From assembly GCA_902778665.1 (NCBI GenBank), contig CACYYN010000030.1, positions 1-53,537 on the forward strand: 53,537 nucleotides of DNA, read 5' to 3'. The DNA comes from Oscillospiraceae bacterium. GTDB taxonomy: Bacteria > Bacillota > Clostridia > Oscillospirales > Oscillospiraceae. Shown here in pieces: positions 1 through 7,681 of this stretch. Under the pieces are notes generated by a model. The model ran no database searches. It was not told where the DNA came from and worked only from the letters and a program-made list of their open reading frames with translations. The position numbers and the translations under genes were made by a program. Each line of letters starts with the position of its first letter. Positions within the stretch are counted from its first letter, which is position 1.

Positions 1-2
1 GA

Positions 3-39
3 AATAATCATCCACCCGCCAAGCGGGTGGATGATTATT
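3..39 (-). terminator. Terminator of the leader-peptide gene at 42-236
   Basis: A perfect inverted repeat with 17-nt arms (3-19 and 23-39) and a 3-nt loop lies directly after the stop codon of the minus-strand gene ending at 42. Its position and strength fit an intrinsic terminator. The U-tract would fall at or beyond the window edge, so it cannot be judged. Confidence 0.75.
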
Positions 40-41
40 CT

Positions 42-236
42 TTACACCATATCTTTGGGCGAGACAGGGGCGACGGGATCGTCCTTCTTGACGGATCCCT
101 TCTCCTTCTTCTGGAGGTTAATCAGCTCCTCCAGCTCCGGCATCAGGAATACACCGCCGTCAACTCTGCCGAGCTCTTCATCACTCAGGGCGGCTGCATT
201 GGCCATCCCTTCATGAAGATTTTTATTATTTTTCAT
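42..236 (-). CDS. Small protein with double-glycine (bacteriocin-type) leader
   Basis: 64 aa, starting at the ATG at 236, which has an AAGGAG site about 9 nt upstream; the frame stays open further upstream but without a ribosome site. The first ~28 residues end in LSDEELGRVDGG, the leader pattern (LSxEEL..V.GG) cut by the peptidase domain of C39-type ABC exporters or recognised by peptide-maturation enzymes. The remaining ~36 residues are charged, with many Lys, Asp and Pro and no Cys, so they do not look like a classical lantibiotic core. No exporter or modification enzyme lies nearby. It is transcribed alone, between its own promoter (271-304) and terminator (3-39). The leader call is good; the function of the core is unknown. 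Confidence 0.72.
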   Translation of the reverse strand: MKNNKNLHEGMANAAALSDEELGRVDGGVFLMPELEELINLQKKEKGSVKKDDPVAPVSPKDMV

Positions 237-270
237 GGGAAGATTCTCCTTTCCTGTTTTTTCTGTATGC

Positions 271-304
271 AGTATAACACGAGAACTGTCACAGAACAAT
301 CACA
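271..304 (-). promoter_or_regulatory. Promoter with 11-bp direct repeats, leader-peptide gene
   Basis: On the minus strand a TATACT -10 box (276-271) is preceded by TGTGACA (293-287) and, exactly 11 bp further out, by TGTGATT (304-298). There is no good -35 hexamer at the normal distance, which suggests an activator bound to the direct repeats. The same arrangement, with 10 nt between the inner repeat and the -10, precedes the LysM leader gene at 3910. Confidence 0.55.
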
Positions 305-321
305 CAAATGATTAAATTTCA

Positions 322-350
322 GGATGGCGTCGTGTTTCCCGACGTCATCC
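322..350. repeat. Dispersed hairpin repeat, copy 1
   Basis: 11-nt arm GGATGGCGTCG, loop TGTTTCC, then arm CGACGTCATCC, with one G-T wobble. The same element recurs at 5838, 12453 and 14562 with the identical loop. This copy lies between divergent genes, so it is not simply a transcription terminator. Confidence 0.8.
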
Positions 351-409
351 CGTTTCAACGTGAATCTGAAATCAGAAAGTGTCCCGGTGAACAGAAATAT
401 GCAATTGTG

Positions 410-438
410 TTGAAAAAACAGGGGGAGAGTGATATACT
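410..438 (+). promoter_or_regulatory. Promoter of the cNMP-domain gene
   Basis: TTGAAA (410-415), a 17-nt spacer and TATACT (433-438) lie about 70 nt upstream of the ATG at 510. This is the only good sigma-70-type promoter seen ahead of the 510-3789 gene run. Confidence 0.65.
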
Positions 439-509
439 TTCTCCGTCTTTTTATGAGAATACCGTCGTGGCCCTTATGATGCCATGGCTTAAAAGAGAGG
501 AGCAGCACC

Positions 510-986
510 ATGGGCAAGCTGAAAACCTATCATCAGGATGATGTGATCTTCTGCCAGGGCGATGAGAGCAAAAGCATGTTTATTGTGCGAAAGGGCAGGG
601 TAGGGGTCATCCTTGACAGGGGCAGTGATCATGAAAACTTTCTGGCAGAGTTCCTGAGCGGCCAGTTTCTCGGCGAGATGGGAATGCTGGATTCTCTCCC
701 TCGCTCTGCCACGGCAATCGCCCTGGATGAGGGCACTGAGCTGGAAGAGATCTGTGAGGAGGAGTTTCAGGCTGAGTTTGAGCAAAACCCGGATCAGGTT
801 TTTGTGCTGATGCTGCAGATGGCGGCCAGGCTGCACCGTACCACCGGCAGTTATATCGATGTCTGCCGTACGGTCCGTGAGACGCTGGACGCGGAAAACG
901 GCAACCTGCCGAAGAGCGAGGATCTGCAGGCACGCATTTCAAAATACACCTCCCTTGCCGCCGGCTCTCCCGCTGCAACCTATTGA
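510..986 (+). CDS. Cyclic nucleotide-binding domain protein without DNA-binding domain
   Basis: 158 aa. Residues ~5-110 form a cNMP-binding (CAP_ED) beta-roll: an N-terminal DDVIFCQGDESKSMFIV strand region and the phosphate-binding-cassette-like stretch FLGEMGMLDSLPRSATAIA. The conserved Glu is present, and the Arg-Ser-Ala-Thr order matches CRP-like cassettes. The C-terminal ~50 residues are helical and contain no helix-turn-helix, so this is a stand-alone sensor, not a CRP/FNR regulator. A GAGGAG site precedes the ATG. It heads a run of four same-strand genes, near STAS and SpoIIE genes, which suggests a signalling role. The ligand cannot be told from sequence. Confidence 0.8.
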   Translation: MGKLKTYHQDDVIFCQGDESKSMFIVRKGRVGVILDRGSDHENFLAEFLSGQFLGEMGMLDSLPRSATAIALDEGTELEEICEEEFQAEFEQNPDQVFVLMLQMAARLHRTTGSYIDVCRTVRETLDAENGNLPKSEDLQARISKYTSLAAGSPAATY

Positions 987-1004
987 GAAAGGAGAACAGA
1001 AGAG

Positions 1005-1442
1005 ATGAAAACTGTTTCCTTTTCCGGCAATCAGGTCATTTTCCGGGAGGGCGATGCTGCCGAAACCATGTATGATGTGATGGACGATGTGGAGGAGTGC
1101 AAAAACTATACCGTTGTAAAAGCAAATATTATTGAGCGGTTCCTTGTGAAGAATATCTCTCCTTACGACCTCCATGCAAACCCCGACGATGAGTTTGCCC
1201 AGCCTGCCGTCGGCCCCAATGACAAAATCATCAGCGACTATGTGCAGATGATCCCGATGCTCAAACGGATGGATGAGGATATCTTTTCCGATCCGGTCAT
1301 TGCGGTCAAGCTCTCTCCGAAGGGCTACCGGATTCTAAACGGCCATCATCGCTGGGCAGCCGCACTGAAAACCGGCGTCAGCAGGCTGAGAACCAAAAGT
1401 ATCAACCCCGGGGATAACCATTCATCCCCACCCGCCGGATGA
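1005..1442 (+). CDS. ParB/Srx-like protein with a truncated cNMP-domain start
   Basis: 145 aa with an AAAGGAG site at good spacing. Residues 1-25 (QVIFREGDAAETMYDV region) match only the first strand of a cNMP-binding domain. The next ~110 residues are a ParB/sulfiredoxin-fold protein with the motif LNGHHRWAAALKTGV, the phosphate-binding GxHRxxA loop typical of ParB-like nucleotide hydrolases. The two parts meet with no linker, so the gene looks like a deletion fusion of a cNMP-domain gene to a neighbouring ParB-like gene. Translation could instead start at an internal Met (MYDVMDD). The last ~10 residues (Pro/Ser-rich) also look foreign. The ParB-like fold is fairly secure; whether the protein is functional is open. 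Confidence 0.6.
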   Translation: MKTVSFSGNQVIFREGDAAETMYDVMDDVEECKNYTVVKANIIERFLVKNISPYDLHANPDDEFAQPAVGPNDKIISDYVQMIPMLKRMDEDIFSDPVIAVKLSPKGYRILNGHHRWAAALKTGVSRLRTKSINPGDNHSSPPAG

Positions 1443-1487
1443 AACTCTTTTCCGGCATCGCAATTCCAGTAAATCCTGAGGTTAAAC

Positions 1488-2882
1488 ATGAAAGTATGTC
1501 TTTTGAATGATTCCTTCCCACCCGTGATCGACGGTGTGGCCAATGTGGTGATGAATTATGCCCGCTATCTCCAGAGCGATCATGACTGCTCCGTCGTGGT
1601 GGGCACGCCCCGTTACCCGAATGCGGATTATTCCTCCTATTCCTATCCCGTCATCCCTTATCAGAGCTTTGACACTGCCGCTGTAGCCAGCGGCTATCGC
1701 ACGGGCAATCCCTTTGCCGAAAAGGAGGTTTCTCAGCTGGCGGCTTTCCAGCCGGATATCATCCACACCCACTGTCCCGCATCCGCCACCGTCATCGCCC
1801 GTATACTCCGGGAAAAGGTGGATGCCCCTGTGATCTTCACCTACCACACCAAGTACGACATTGATATCCGCCGTACCGTCCCGTTTCGCCCGGTGGCGGA
1901 TGAGGGTATCCGCATGATGGTTCACAATATTGAAGCCTGTGACGATATCTGGGTTGTCAGCCGTGGAGCAGGGGAAAGCCTGAAAGCCCTTGGCTTTGAG
2001 GGAGATTACCGTGTCATGAACAACGGCGTCGATTTCGCCAGAGGCCGTGTGGATGAGAAAGAGGTGGCCTCTGTCACGTCAGGCTATGATCTGCCGGCGG
2101 GGGTTCCCATGTTCCTCTTCGTAGGCCGCCTGATGACCTACAAAGGCCTGCCCCTGATTCTCGATGCATTGGGCATGCTGCATGATGCCGGACAGGACTT
2201 TCGCATGGTGTTTGTCGGCAAAGGTCCGGATCAGCAGCTGCTGGAGGAAAAGGCCGCCGCCCTCGGTATCGGTGATAAATGTTTTTTCATCGGCCCCATT
2301 TACGACCGCAATATTCTCCGTGCCTGGAACACCAGAGCTGATCTGTTCCTTTTCCCCTCTACCTTTGACACCAACGGCCTTGTTGTCCGTGAAGCTGCTG
2401 CCTGCGGTCTCGCCAGCGTGCTCATCAGAGATTCTTGCGCCGCCGAGGGTGTCACGGACGGACGAAACGGCTTTCTCATCGATGAAACGGGCGAGGCTAT
2501 GGCTGCCCTGCTGAAGGAAATAAGCGGCGATCTTGCCCACCTGCATCAGGTGGGGGAGAGGGCCATGGACGAGATCTACCTCTCCTGGGAGGATTGCGTT
2601 TCCGCCGCCTATGATCGATATGCTGCCGTGCTGGAGGAGAAAAAGGCGGGCACGCTGCCGAAAAAGAAGAAGCTGGCCACCGATTATCTGGTATCACTCA
2701 CAGCCCAGCGTATGACGGATCTGGAACAATTTCGCCGGGTGAAAAACGAGCTGTTTAACGGCTTCCGTGAAACCGCCGAGGGCATGATGGAAAACATCCA
2801 GGATGCCTCCGAATCTGCCGAGCACCTCTTTGACCGCTCGGAAGATTTCATCAAAGATTTTTATCATCTTTTCAAGCATTGA
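1488..2882 (+). CDS. GT4-family glycosyltransferase with C-terminal helical extension
   Basis: 464 aa. The N-terminal GT-B half begins with DSFPPVIDGVANVV and has the HTHCP motif near residue 95. The C-terminal half has FVGRLMTYKGL and the Ex7E nucleotide-sugar region around FDTNGLVVREAAACGL. This layout matches GT4 enzymes such as diacylglycerol glucosyltransferases and other glycolipid or exopolysaccharide transferases, so the likely role is adding a sugar from an NDP donor to a membrane lipid or glycan. The last ~75 residues, after a KKKKL stretch, are charged and helical (coiled-coil-like) and are not part of the usual fold. It lies 22 nt ahead of the DegV gene and is probably cotranscribed with it. 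The acceptor is unknown. Confidence 0.82.
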   Translation: MKVCLLNDSFPPVIDGVANVVMNYARYLQSDHDCSVVVGTPRYPNADYSSYSYPVIPYQSFDTAAVASGYRTGNPFAEKEVSQLAAFQPDIIHTHCPASATVIARILREKVDAPVIFTYHTKYDIDIRRTVPFRPVADEGIRMMVHNIEACDDIWVVSRGAGESLKALGFEGDYRVMNNGVDFARGRVDEKEVASVTSGYDLPAGVPMFLFVGRLMTYKGLPLILDALGMLHDAGQDFRMVFVGKGPDQQLLEEKAAALGIGDKCFFIGPIYDRNILRAWNTRADLFLFPSTFDTNGLVVREAAACGLASVLIRDSCAAEGVTDGRNGFLIDETGEAMAALLKEISGDLAHLHQVGERAMDEIYLSWEDCVSAAYDRYAAVLEEKKAGTLPKKKKLATDYLVSLTAQRMTDLEQFRRVKNELFNGFRETAEGMMENIQDASESAEHLFDRSEDFIKDFYHLFKH

Positions 2883-2904
2883 ACCGTAAAGGAGTAAAAA
2901 ACAC

Positions 2905-3789
2905 ATGCAAAGCTACATCATCGCAACATCTTCCACCGCCGACCTGCCCCGTACCTACCTTGACGAGCATCACATTCCCTTCATCTCCTACAGCTTTACC
3001 ATCAATGATGCTCCCGCCGTGGACGACTGCATTGAGGAAAACAGGGAAAAAATCTATGCCGGGATGCGCAAAGGCGACATCCTCACCACATCCATGATTA
3101 CCCAGTTTGCCTATGAAGACTTTTTCCGTTCTCTGCTGGAAAAGGGCAAAGATGTGCTGTTTCTGGATATGTCCGAGAAGATGTCCAAGTCCTATCAGAA
3201 CTGCCAGCAGGCTGCCGAGACGGTCCGTGCGGATTACCCGGACAGAAAGCTCTATGTGATGGACACGCGGTGCATTTCCGGCGGTCTCGGATTGCTGGTG
3301 AAGGAATGTGTTGCCATGATGGAAGACGGCAGCAGCCTTGATGAGGTGATCGCCTGGGGCGAGAATCACAAGCTGAAAATTGCCCACCGTTTCACCGTGG
3401 ACGACCTCAACTATCTCAAGCGTGGCGGAAGAGTTTCCAACACGTCGGCTCTGGTGGGTTCGCTGCTGAATATAAAGCCCGTGCTCTATGTGCCGGATGA
3501 GGGCACGCTGAATGTGGCTGTGAAGGCCCGTGGCCGGAAGAAAGCGCTTGAAACCATCCTCAAGGGAGTTCTGCACGATCTGAGCCTGGTGGACACAGCC
3601 GGCGAAGAGATGCTCATTCTCCATGCCGACTGCTTTGCCGATGCCGATTTTATCCGTGCCGAGGTAAGAAAAGCCCATCCGGATATAGGCGAAATCAATA
3701 TCTCTTCCCTCGGGGTGGTCATCGGTGCCCATTGCGGCCCCGGTCTGCTTGCCATTTTCTATCTCTGCAACAGCCGCCAGCCGGAGTGA
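2905..3789 (+). CDS. DegV family fatty-acid-binding protein
   Basis: 294 aa, a usual length for DegV/FakB proteins. Seen motifs: TSSTADLP at the N-terminus, TSMITQFAYEDFF near residue 65, DTRCISGGLGLLV near 115, LKRGGRVS near 175, and the late GAHCGPG motif. These proteins bind a fatty acid, and FakB members present it to the kinase FakA for phosphorylation and phospholipid synthesis. No fakA is seen in the window. A GGAG site precedes the ATG. Position after a glycosyltransferase suggests a lipid-linked operon. Confidence 0.9.
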   Translation: MQSYIIATSSTADLPRTYLDEHHIPFISYSFTINDAPAVDDCIEENREKIYAGMRKGDILTTSMITQFAYEDFFRSLLEKGKDVLFLDMSEKMSKSYQNCQQAAETVRADYPDRKLYVMDTRCISGGLGLLVKECVAMMEDGSSLDEVIAWGENHKLKIAHRFTVDDLNYLKRGGRVSNTSALVGSLLNIKPVLYVPDEGTLNVAVKARGRKKALETILKGVLHDLSLVDTAGEEMLILHADCFADADFIRAEVRKAHPDIGEINISSLGVVIGAHCGPGLLAIFYLCNSRQPE

Positions 3790-3818
3790 TCCGGTTCACA
3801 CCTCCCCTCTGGGTTCCG

Positions 3819-3852
3819 TGTGACAGTTGTGTGACATTTCTTCTGGTATACT
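3819..3852 (+). promoter_or_regulatory. Promoter with 11-bp direct repeats, LysM leader gene
   Basis: Two exact TGTGACA heptamers (3819-3825 and 3830-3836) repeat at 11 bp and are followed after 10 nt by TATACT (3847-3852). The geometry matches the promoter at 271-304. The repeats cover the -35 position, as activator sites of OmpR/PhoB-type regulators often do. Confidence 0.6.
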
Positions 3853-3909
3853 GTCATCGGGTTGAAGAAATAAAGAAATGAACCTTTTAACGGAGAAAGG
3901 AAACTGACC

Positions 3910-4116
3910 ATGGAACTCAATGAAAAAATTCTGAAGGATGAAAACCTGGAAGAAGTGCAGGGCGGAACCCAGATTCCCGTCATCATTAAAAGCGGTGATA
4001 CCCTGGGGGCTCTTGCCAAGAAGTACAACTGTTCGGTTGAAGATCTCTGCCGCTGGAACAATATCCGCAACGCAGATCAGATTGAAGTCGGCCAGAAGGT
4101 TGTCATCAAATACTGA
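3910..4116 (+). CDS. LysM-domain small protein with double-glycine leader
   Basis: 68 aa with an AAAGGA site. Residues 1-19 (MELNEKILKDENLEEVQGG) form a double-glycine leader with the LEEVQGG end recognised by C39 peptidase exporters. Residues ~22-68 form one LysM domain: SGDTLGALAKKYNCSVEDL, then WNNI and IEVGQKVVI. LysM domains bind N-acetylglucosamine-containing glycans such as peptidoglycan. The gene therefore looks like a one-domain wall-binding protein exported by a bacteriocin-type route instead of Sec. It has its own promoter and terminator (4131-4170). No exporter lies in the window. Both halves are clear in sequence; export is inferred. Confidence 0.8.
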   Translation: MELNEKILKDENLEEVQGGTQIPVIIKSGDTLGALAKKYNCSVEDLCRWNNIRNADQIEVGQKVVIKY

Positions 4117-4130
4117 GAAAAGGCATACGC

Positions 4131-4170
4131 AGCTTCAAACACGGTCCGTCTTCGGGCCGTGTTTGAAGCT
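4131..4170 (+). terminator. Terminator of the LysM leader gene
   Basis: 18-nt arms (4131-4148 and 4153-4170) with one wobble pair and a TCTT loop, followed by TTTTC. It is a strong intrinsic terminator 15 nt after the stop codon. Confidence 0.85.
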
Positions 4171-4191
4171 TTTCAGGGGCAGAATCTTACG

Positions 4192-4220
4192 TTGACAATT
4201 CAGGCTGAGATTATTATAAT
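4192..4220 (+). promoter_or_regulatory. Consensus promoter of the STAS-kinase gene
   Basis: TTGACA (4192-4197), a 17-nt spacer and TATAAT (4215-4220): a perfect sigma-70-type promoter. The surrounding ~28 bp are nearly identical to the promoter of the STAS gene at 7682. Confidence 0.88.
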
Positions 4221-4304
4221 TAGAAGCAGTACAGTCAGTAATCCCGGTTACCTGAGAGACCGGGCAATCTGGAATCAATGAACATACAGAGAGGAAACGA
4301 TAAC

Positions 4305-5491
4305 ATGGACGAGCTCCGCTATACACTGCAGGAAGGGAATCTGGTAATCTATCTTGTGGATAAAATCGACTCTGCCAATGCACCACGGGTGGAAGCTGCT
4401 ATTCGGAGTGCTTTGCAGGAGCATCCGTCTGACACGGTGATTCTTGACTGTGAAAAGCTGGATTATATCAGCAGTGCAGGGCTCAGAGTGCTGCTTCGCC
4501 TGAAGCAGGATGTGGATGACACACGCCTCGTGAATGTCAGTCCCGACCTTTATGAAATTTTTGATATGACAGGCTTTGTGGAAATGATGGACATCCAGAA
4601 GCGGTTTCGTATCATTTCCGTTGAGGGCTGTGAAGTCATTGGTCAGGGGGCCAACGGCAAGGTCTACCGGATAGACAGTGACACGGTTGTCAAATCCTAT
4701 TTCGATTCGGACGCCCTGCCTGAAATCAAACGGGAGCGTGAGCTTGCACGCACTGCTTTTGTAGCCGGGGTGCCCACGGGGCGATTCCCTATGATGTGGT
4801 GCGAATCAAAGAGGGCGGTTATGGCTCCGTTTTTGAGCTGCTCAACGCCACCAGCTATGCAAAGCTGCTGATACGCGGTGAAAAAACGGTGGATGAGGTG
4901 GTGGAGATGAGTGTTCAGCTGCTGAAGCTGATTCATTCCAGAACGGTGAAACCCGATGCCCTGCCGAATATGAAGGCGGTTGCAACCGATTGGGCAGATT
5001 TTCTGACAGATTATCTTCCAACCGAGTTGTCCCAAAAGCTCAGTAAGCTGATTGCTGATGTGCCAGAAGATGACCACATTCTCCACGGTGATTACCACAT
5101 CAAAAATGTGATGCTGCAGAATGGAGAGAGCCTCCTCATTGATATGGACACCCTCTGCCACGGCCACCCGATTTTTGAATTTGCCAGCATTTACAATGCC
5201 TATGCGGGTTTTGCGGTGCTGGATCACAACATTCAGAAGGAATTTCTCGGCATATCCTATGAAACCTCCGTTGAATTCTGGCAGAAGACTCTCCGGAAGT
5301 ACTTTGATACCGACGATGCCGCCTTCCTGCAGCAGATTGAGGACAAGGCGAAGATCATCGGCCATGCCCGCATTATGCGCCGGACGATCCGTCGCGGCAG
5401 GCTTGAAACGGAAAACGGCCGGGCGATGATCGAGGCCTGCTCTTCTATCCTTTCCGAGCTTCTCCCCAGAACAGACAGTCTCACATTCTGA
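4305..5491 (+). pseudogene. STAS domain fused to aminoglycoside-phosphotransferase-like kinase, frameshifted
   Basis: Start at ATG 4305 (GAGAGG upstream; another Met at 4278 is in frame). Residues 1-100 are a STAS domain with YISSAGLRVLL, where the Ser is the usual phosphorylation site of anti-sigma-factor antagonists. A kinase fold follows: GQGANGKVYRI (ATP loop) and VVKSY (Lys). After VAGVPTG near 4780 the frame is lost and the kinase continues in another frame from ~4790 to 5491. That part holds ILHGDYHIKNVM (catalytic HGDxxxxN) and LIDMDTLC (metal-binding Asp). One missing G in the GGGG run at ~4779 would restore a ~395-aa protein resembling the TIGR02172 family. It may be a true frameshift or a sequence error. 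Confidence 0.72.
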
Positions 5492-5518
5492 CTTCGAACA
5501 AGACAAGGAGAACAAGAG

Positions 5519-5815
5519 ATGAACATTAAAAAACAGCTCAACGGCACAGAGCTCACCCTATCCCTCTCCGGTGCCCTGGACACGGAAAATGCCCCGAAGC
5601 TGGAAGAGGTGATGAATGAATCACTGACAGGGGTGACCTCCCTGATCATCGATCTGAAGGATCTGAATTATATCTCATCTTCCGGCCTGCGTGTTCTGCT
5701 CATGGCCTCCAAAACCATGAACAGGCAGGGCACCATGGTGGTGAAGAACCCGAATGAAGTCGTCAGTGAAGTCTTCGAATTCACAGGTTTTAACGATATT
5801 CTCACCATTGCCTGA
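5519..5815 (+). CDS. STAS domain anti-sigma factor antagonist
   Basis: 98 aa, a single STAS domain like SpoIIAA/RsbV. The motif YISSSGLRVLL near residue 55 holds the Ser that such proteins have phosphorylated by an anti-sigma kinase and dephosphorylated by a PP2C/SpoIIE phosphatase. It lies 27 nt after the STAS-kinase gene with an AAGGAG site, so it is probably cotranscribed, and it faces the SpoIIE phosphatase gene (5890-7431). A partner-switch role is inferred from family and context. No RsbW-like kinase is in the window. Confidence 0.9.
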   Translation: MNIKKQLNGTELTLSLSGALDTENAPKLEEVMNESLTGVTSLIIDLKDLNYISSSGLRVLLMASKTMNRQGTMVVKNPNEVVSEVFEFTGFNDILTIA

Positions 5816-5832
5816 AAGCATCCGATATAGTT

Positions 5833-5869
5833 AAGAGGATGACGTCGTGTTTCCCGACGTCATCCTCTT
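5833..5869. repeat. Dispersed hairpin repeat, copy 2 (bidirectional terminator)
   Basis: The most regular copy: 15-nt arms (5833-5847 and 5855-5869) around the shared loop TGTTTCC, with T-runs on the plus side. It sits between convergent genes, where it can act as a terminator in both directions. Confidence 0.82.
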
Positions 5870-5889
5870 TTCATAATCCCTTTTCGGGC

Positions 5890-7431
5890 CTATTGCTCGG
5901 CGGAAGACGGGTGATCCGGACCTTTGTACTCCAGACATAGCATTGTCAGGTCGTCAAACTGCTCGGCATTGCCCACAAAGGCATCCACCGAATTGCGGAC
6001 GATTTTGAGTGTCTCCTCCGGATCTGCTTTCGCAGCGGCGCTCAGGGCATCCATCATTCTGCTTGTTTGAAACAGCTCGGAATTCGCATTTTTTGCCTCT
6101 GGTACCCCGTCGGTATAGACAAATATCTTGTCGCCTTTGTTGAGCATAATCTCATATTCTCTGTATTTTGACCCTTGCATACCGCCGAGTACGAATCCGT
6201 GTCTATCCCTGAAAAGCTCATATTTTCCGTTACGGCATAGTGCAGGATATTCATGCCCTGCATTGGCACAGGTCAGTTTGCCCGTTGAAAGCTCCAGAAT
6301 GCCGATCCATGCGGTTACGAACATATCCATTTTGTTCTGGGTGCAGAGAGATTCGTTTGCTCTGGTCAGAACCTCTTCCGCTCCGATCCCAAGGGTTGCA
6401 AAGTTCTGCAGTATCGTCTTGGAGATCATCATGAAGAGGGCTGCGGGTACGCCTTTGCCGCTGACATCCGCAATCACGACGCCCAGATGATCATCATCGA
6501 TCATGAAGAAATCGTAGAAGTCACCGCCGACTTCCTTTGCCGGGTCCATGCTCGCATACAGATTAAACTCCTTCCTGTTCGGGAAAGGCGGAAAGAGGGA
6601 GGGCAGCATGCTCGCCTGGATGTCTCTGGCCATGTTGAGCTCTGTCTGTGTGGAGGCAAGTATCGAGCTGTAGTAGTTAAAGATGATGCAATACATCACA
6701 ATCAGCGACATCAGGATCATTCCGTAATTTGACGCGTTGCCGAACTCTCCGATCGTGGTAATGTAATTAAAAAGCGGAAAGAATATGAAGGTCAGAGCCG
6801 CCACCTTCTGATTGGTCGGGATCCTGGAGCGCACAATCAGGATCGTTGTGATCACGGATGACACAATGAGAAAGATATCCTCTGCAGCGAATGCCGGCAT
6901 CGCATGATAGATTCCGTTCGAATCTACCCGGAAGGTGGTCGGATAGAAACAATTGGATAAAATAACCAGACTCTCCAGCAAAAGCAGAATCGGGAACCAT
7001 TTGTCAGCCCATCGTGCCAGCTTGCCTTCAAATTCAAGTGTGACCCTGACATACAGATAAAAGAAATAGATCAGAATAAGGTCGATCAGCTTGCTGAGCA
7101 GCACGAATAAAAACTTGATGCCGCTCTGCCCCGGGACGCCTGTTGTGAAATACATCAGCGCATTCACCACAAAGCCGGCACTCGTCAGAACGATCAGAGC
7201 ACGAAAAGTCTTCGCACCTTCTCCTTCCTGCCGCATCGAGCCGTAATACAGGGCCGCACAGGTAAACGCTCCCATCACATCGACACCGCAGTCGAATAAA
7301 TACTCCTTCATTCTTGCGAAAATCTCATCCTCGTAGATTACCCATGTAAAGATAAAGCAGGCCAGCAAAGAAGCGACAGTAAAAATCATGCCGAACAGCA
7401 CACTGTGATTTTTCAGTTTCCTGAGCACCAT
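5890..7431 (-). CDS. Membrane-anchored SpoIIE-family PP2C phosphatase
   Basis: 513 aa. Residues ~10-255 hold about seven hydrophobic segments, a membrane sensor module. Residues ~260-500 are the SpoIIE/RsbU phosphatase: MARDIQASMLP, VGGDFYDFF (metal-binding Asp), VIADVSGKGVPAALFM (second metal Asp), CANAGHEYP and FDDLTMLCLEY. Such enzymes dephosphorylate STAS proteins to release a sigma factor. Flanking STAS genes at 5519 and 7682 are the obvious substrates. Start is uncertain: AGGAG lies only 2 nt from the ATG at 7431 and better fits the next codon, GTG at 7428. Confidence 0.9.
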   Translation of the reverse strand: MVLRKLKNHSVLFGMIFTVASLLACFIFTWVIYEDEIFARMKEYLFDCGVDVMGAFTCAALYYGSMRQEGEGAKTFRALIVLTSAGFVVNALMYFTTGVPGQSGIKFLFVLLSKLIDLILIYFFYLYVRVTLEFEGKLARWADKWFPILLLLESLVILSNCFYPTTFRVDSNGIYHAMPAFAAEDIFLIVSSVITTILIVRSRIPTNQKVAALTFIFFPLFNYITTIGEFGNASNYGMILMSLIVMYCIIFNYYSSILASTQTELNMARDIQASMLPSLFPPFPNRKEFNLYASMDPAKEVGGDFYDFFMIDDDHLGVVIADVSGKGVPAALFMMISKTILQNFATLGIGAEEVLTRANESLCTQNKMDMFVTAWIGILELSTGKLTCANAGHEYPALCRNGKYELFRDRHGFVLGGMQGSKYREYEIMLNKGDKIFVYTDGVPEAKNANSELFQTSRMMDALSAAAKADPEETLKIVRNSVDAFVGNAEQFDDLTMLCLEYKGPDHPSSAEQ

Positions 7432-7569
7432 AACTCCTGATTCCTCTCTGATGATGAATTCATTTTGTGAAATAGGCGTTTATTATATTACATTCTCTCA
7501 TGAAATACCAGTATCTGCTCAAAAAACGGATGAAAATTGTTTGCTTTTTTCAGGTGATGGATTCTTACG

Positions 7570-7597
7570 TTGACAATTCCGCCTGAGATTATTTAAT
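7570..7597 (+). promoter_or_regulatory. Promoter of the second STAS gene
   Basis: TTGACA (7570-7575), a 16-nt spacer and TTTAAT (7592-7597). The block from TCTTACG through GAGATTATT copies the promoter at 4192 with only two or three differences. The rest of the 7432-7681 gap shows nothing else clear, apart from a possible minus-strand TATAAT for the phosphatase gene. Confidence 0.75.
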
Positions 7598-7681
7598 GAT
7601 AAAAAATGCATTATCCGGTCCCTGATCTGCCGAGAGAACGGACAACAGAAAAAACGAAACGGACAAAGGAGCAGGCTGACA

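Noticed and set aside
271-304. CRP/FNR-type site at TGTGA repeats
   Set aside because: CRP and FNR sites are inverted repeats; these are direct repeats at 11 bp, which fits OmpR/PhoB-type binding better.
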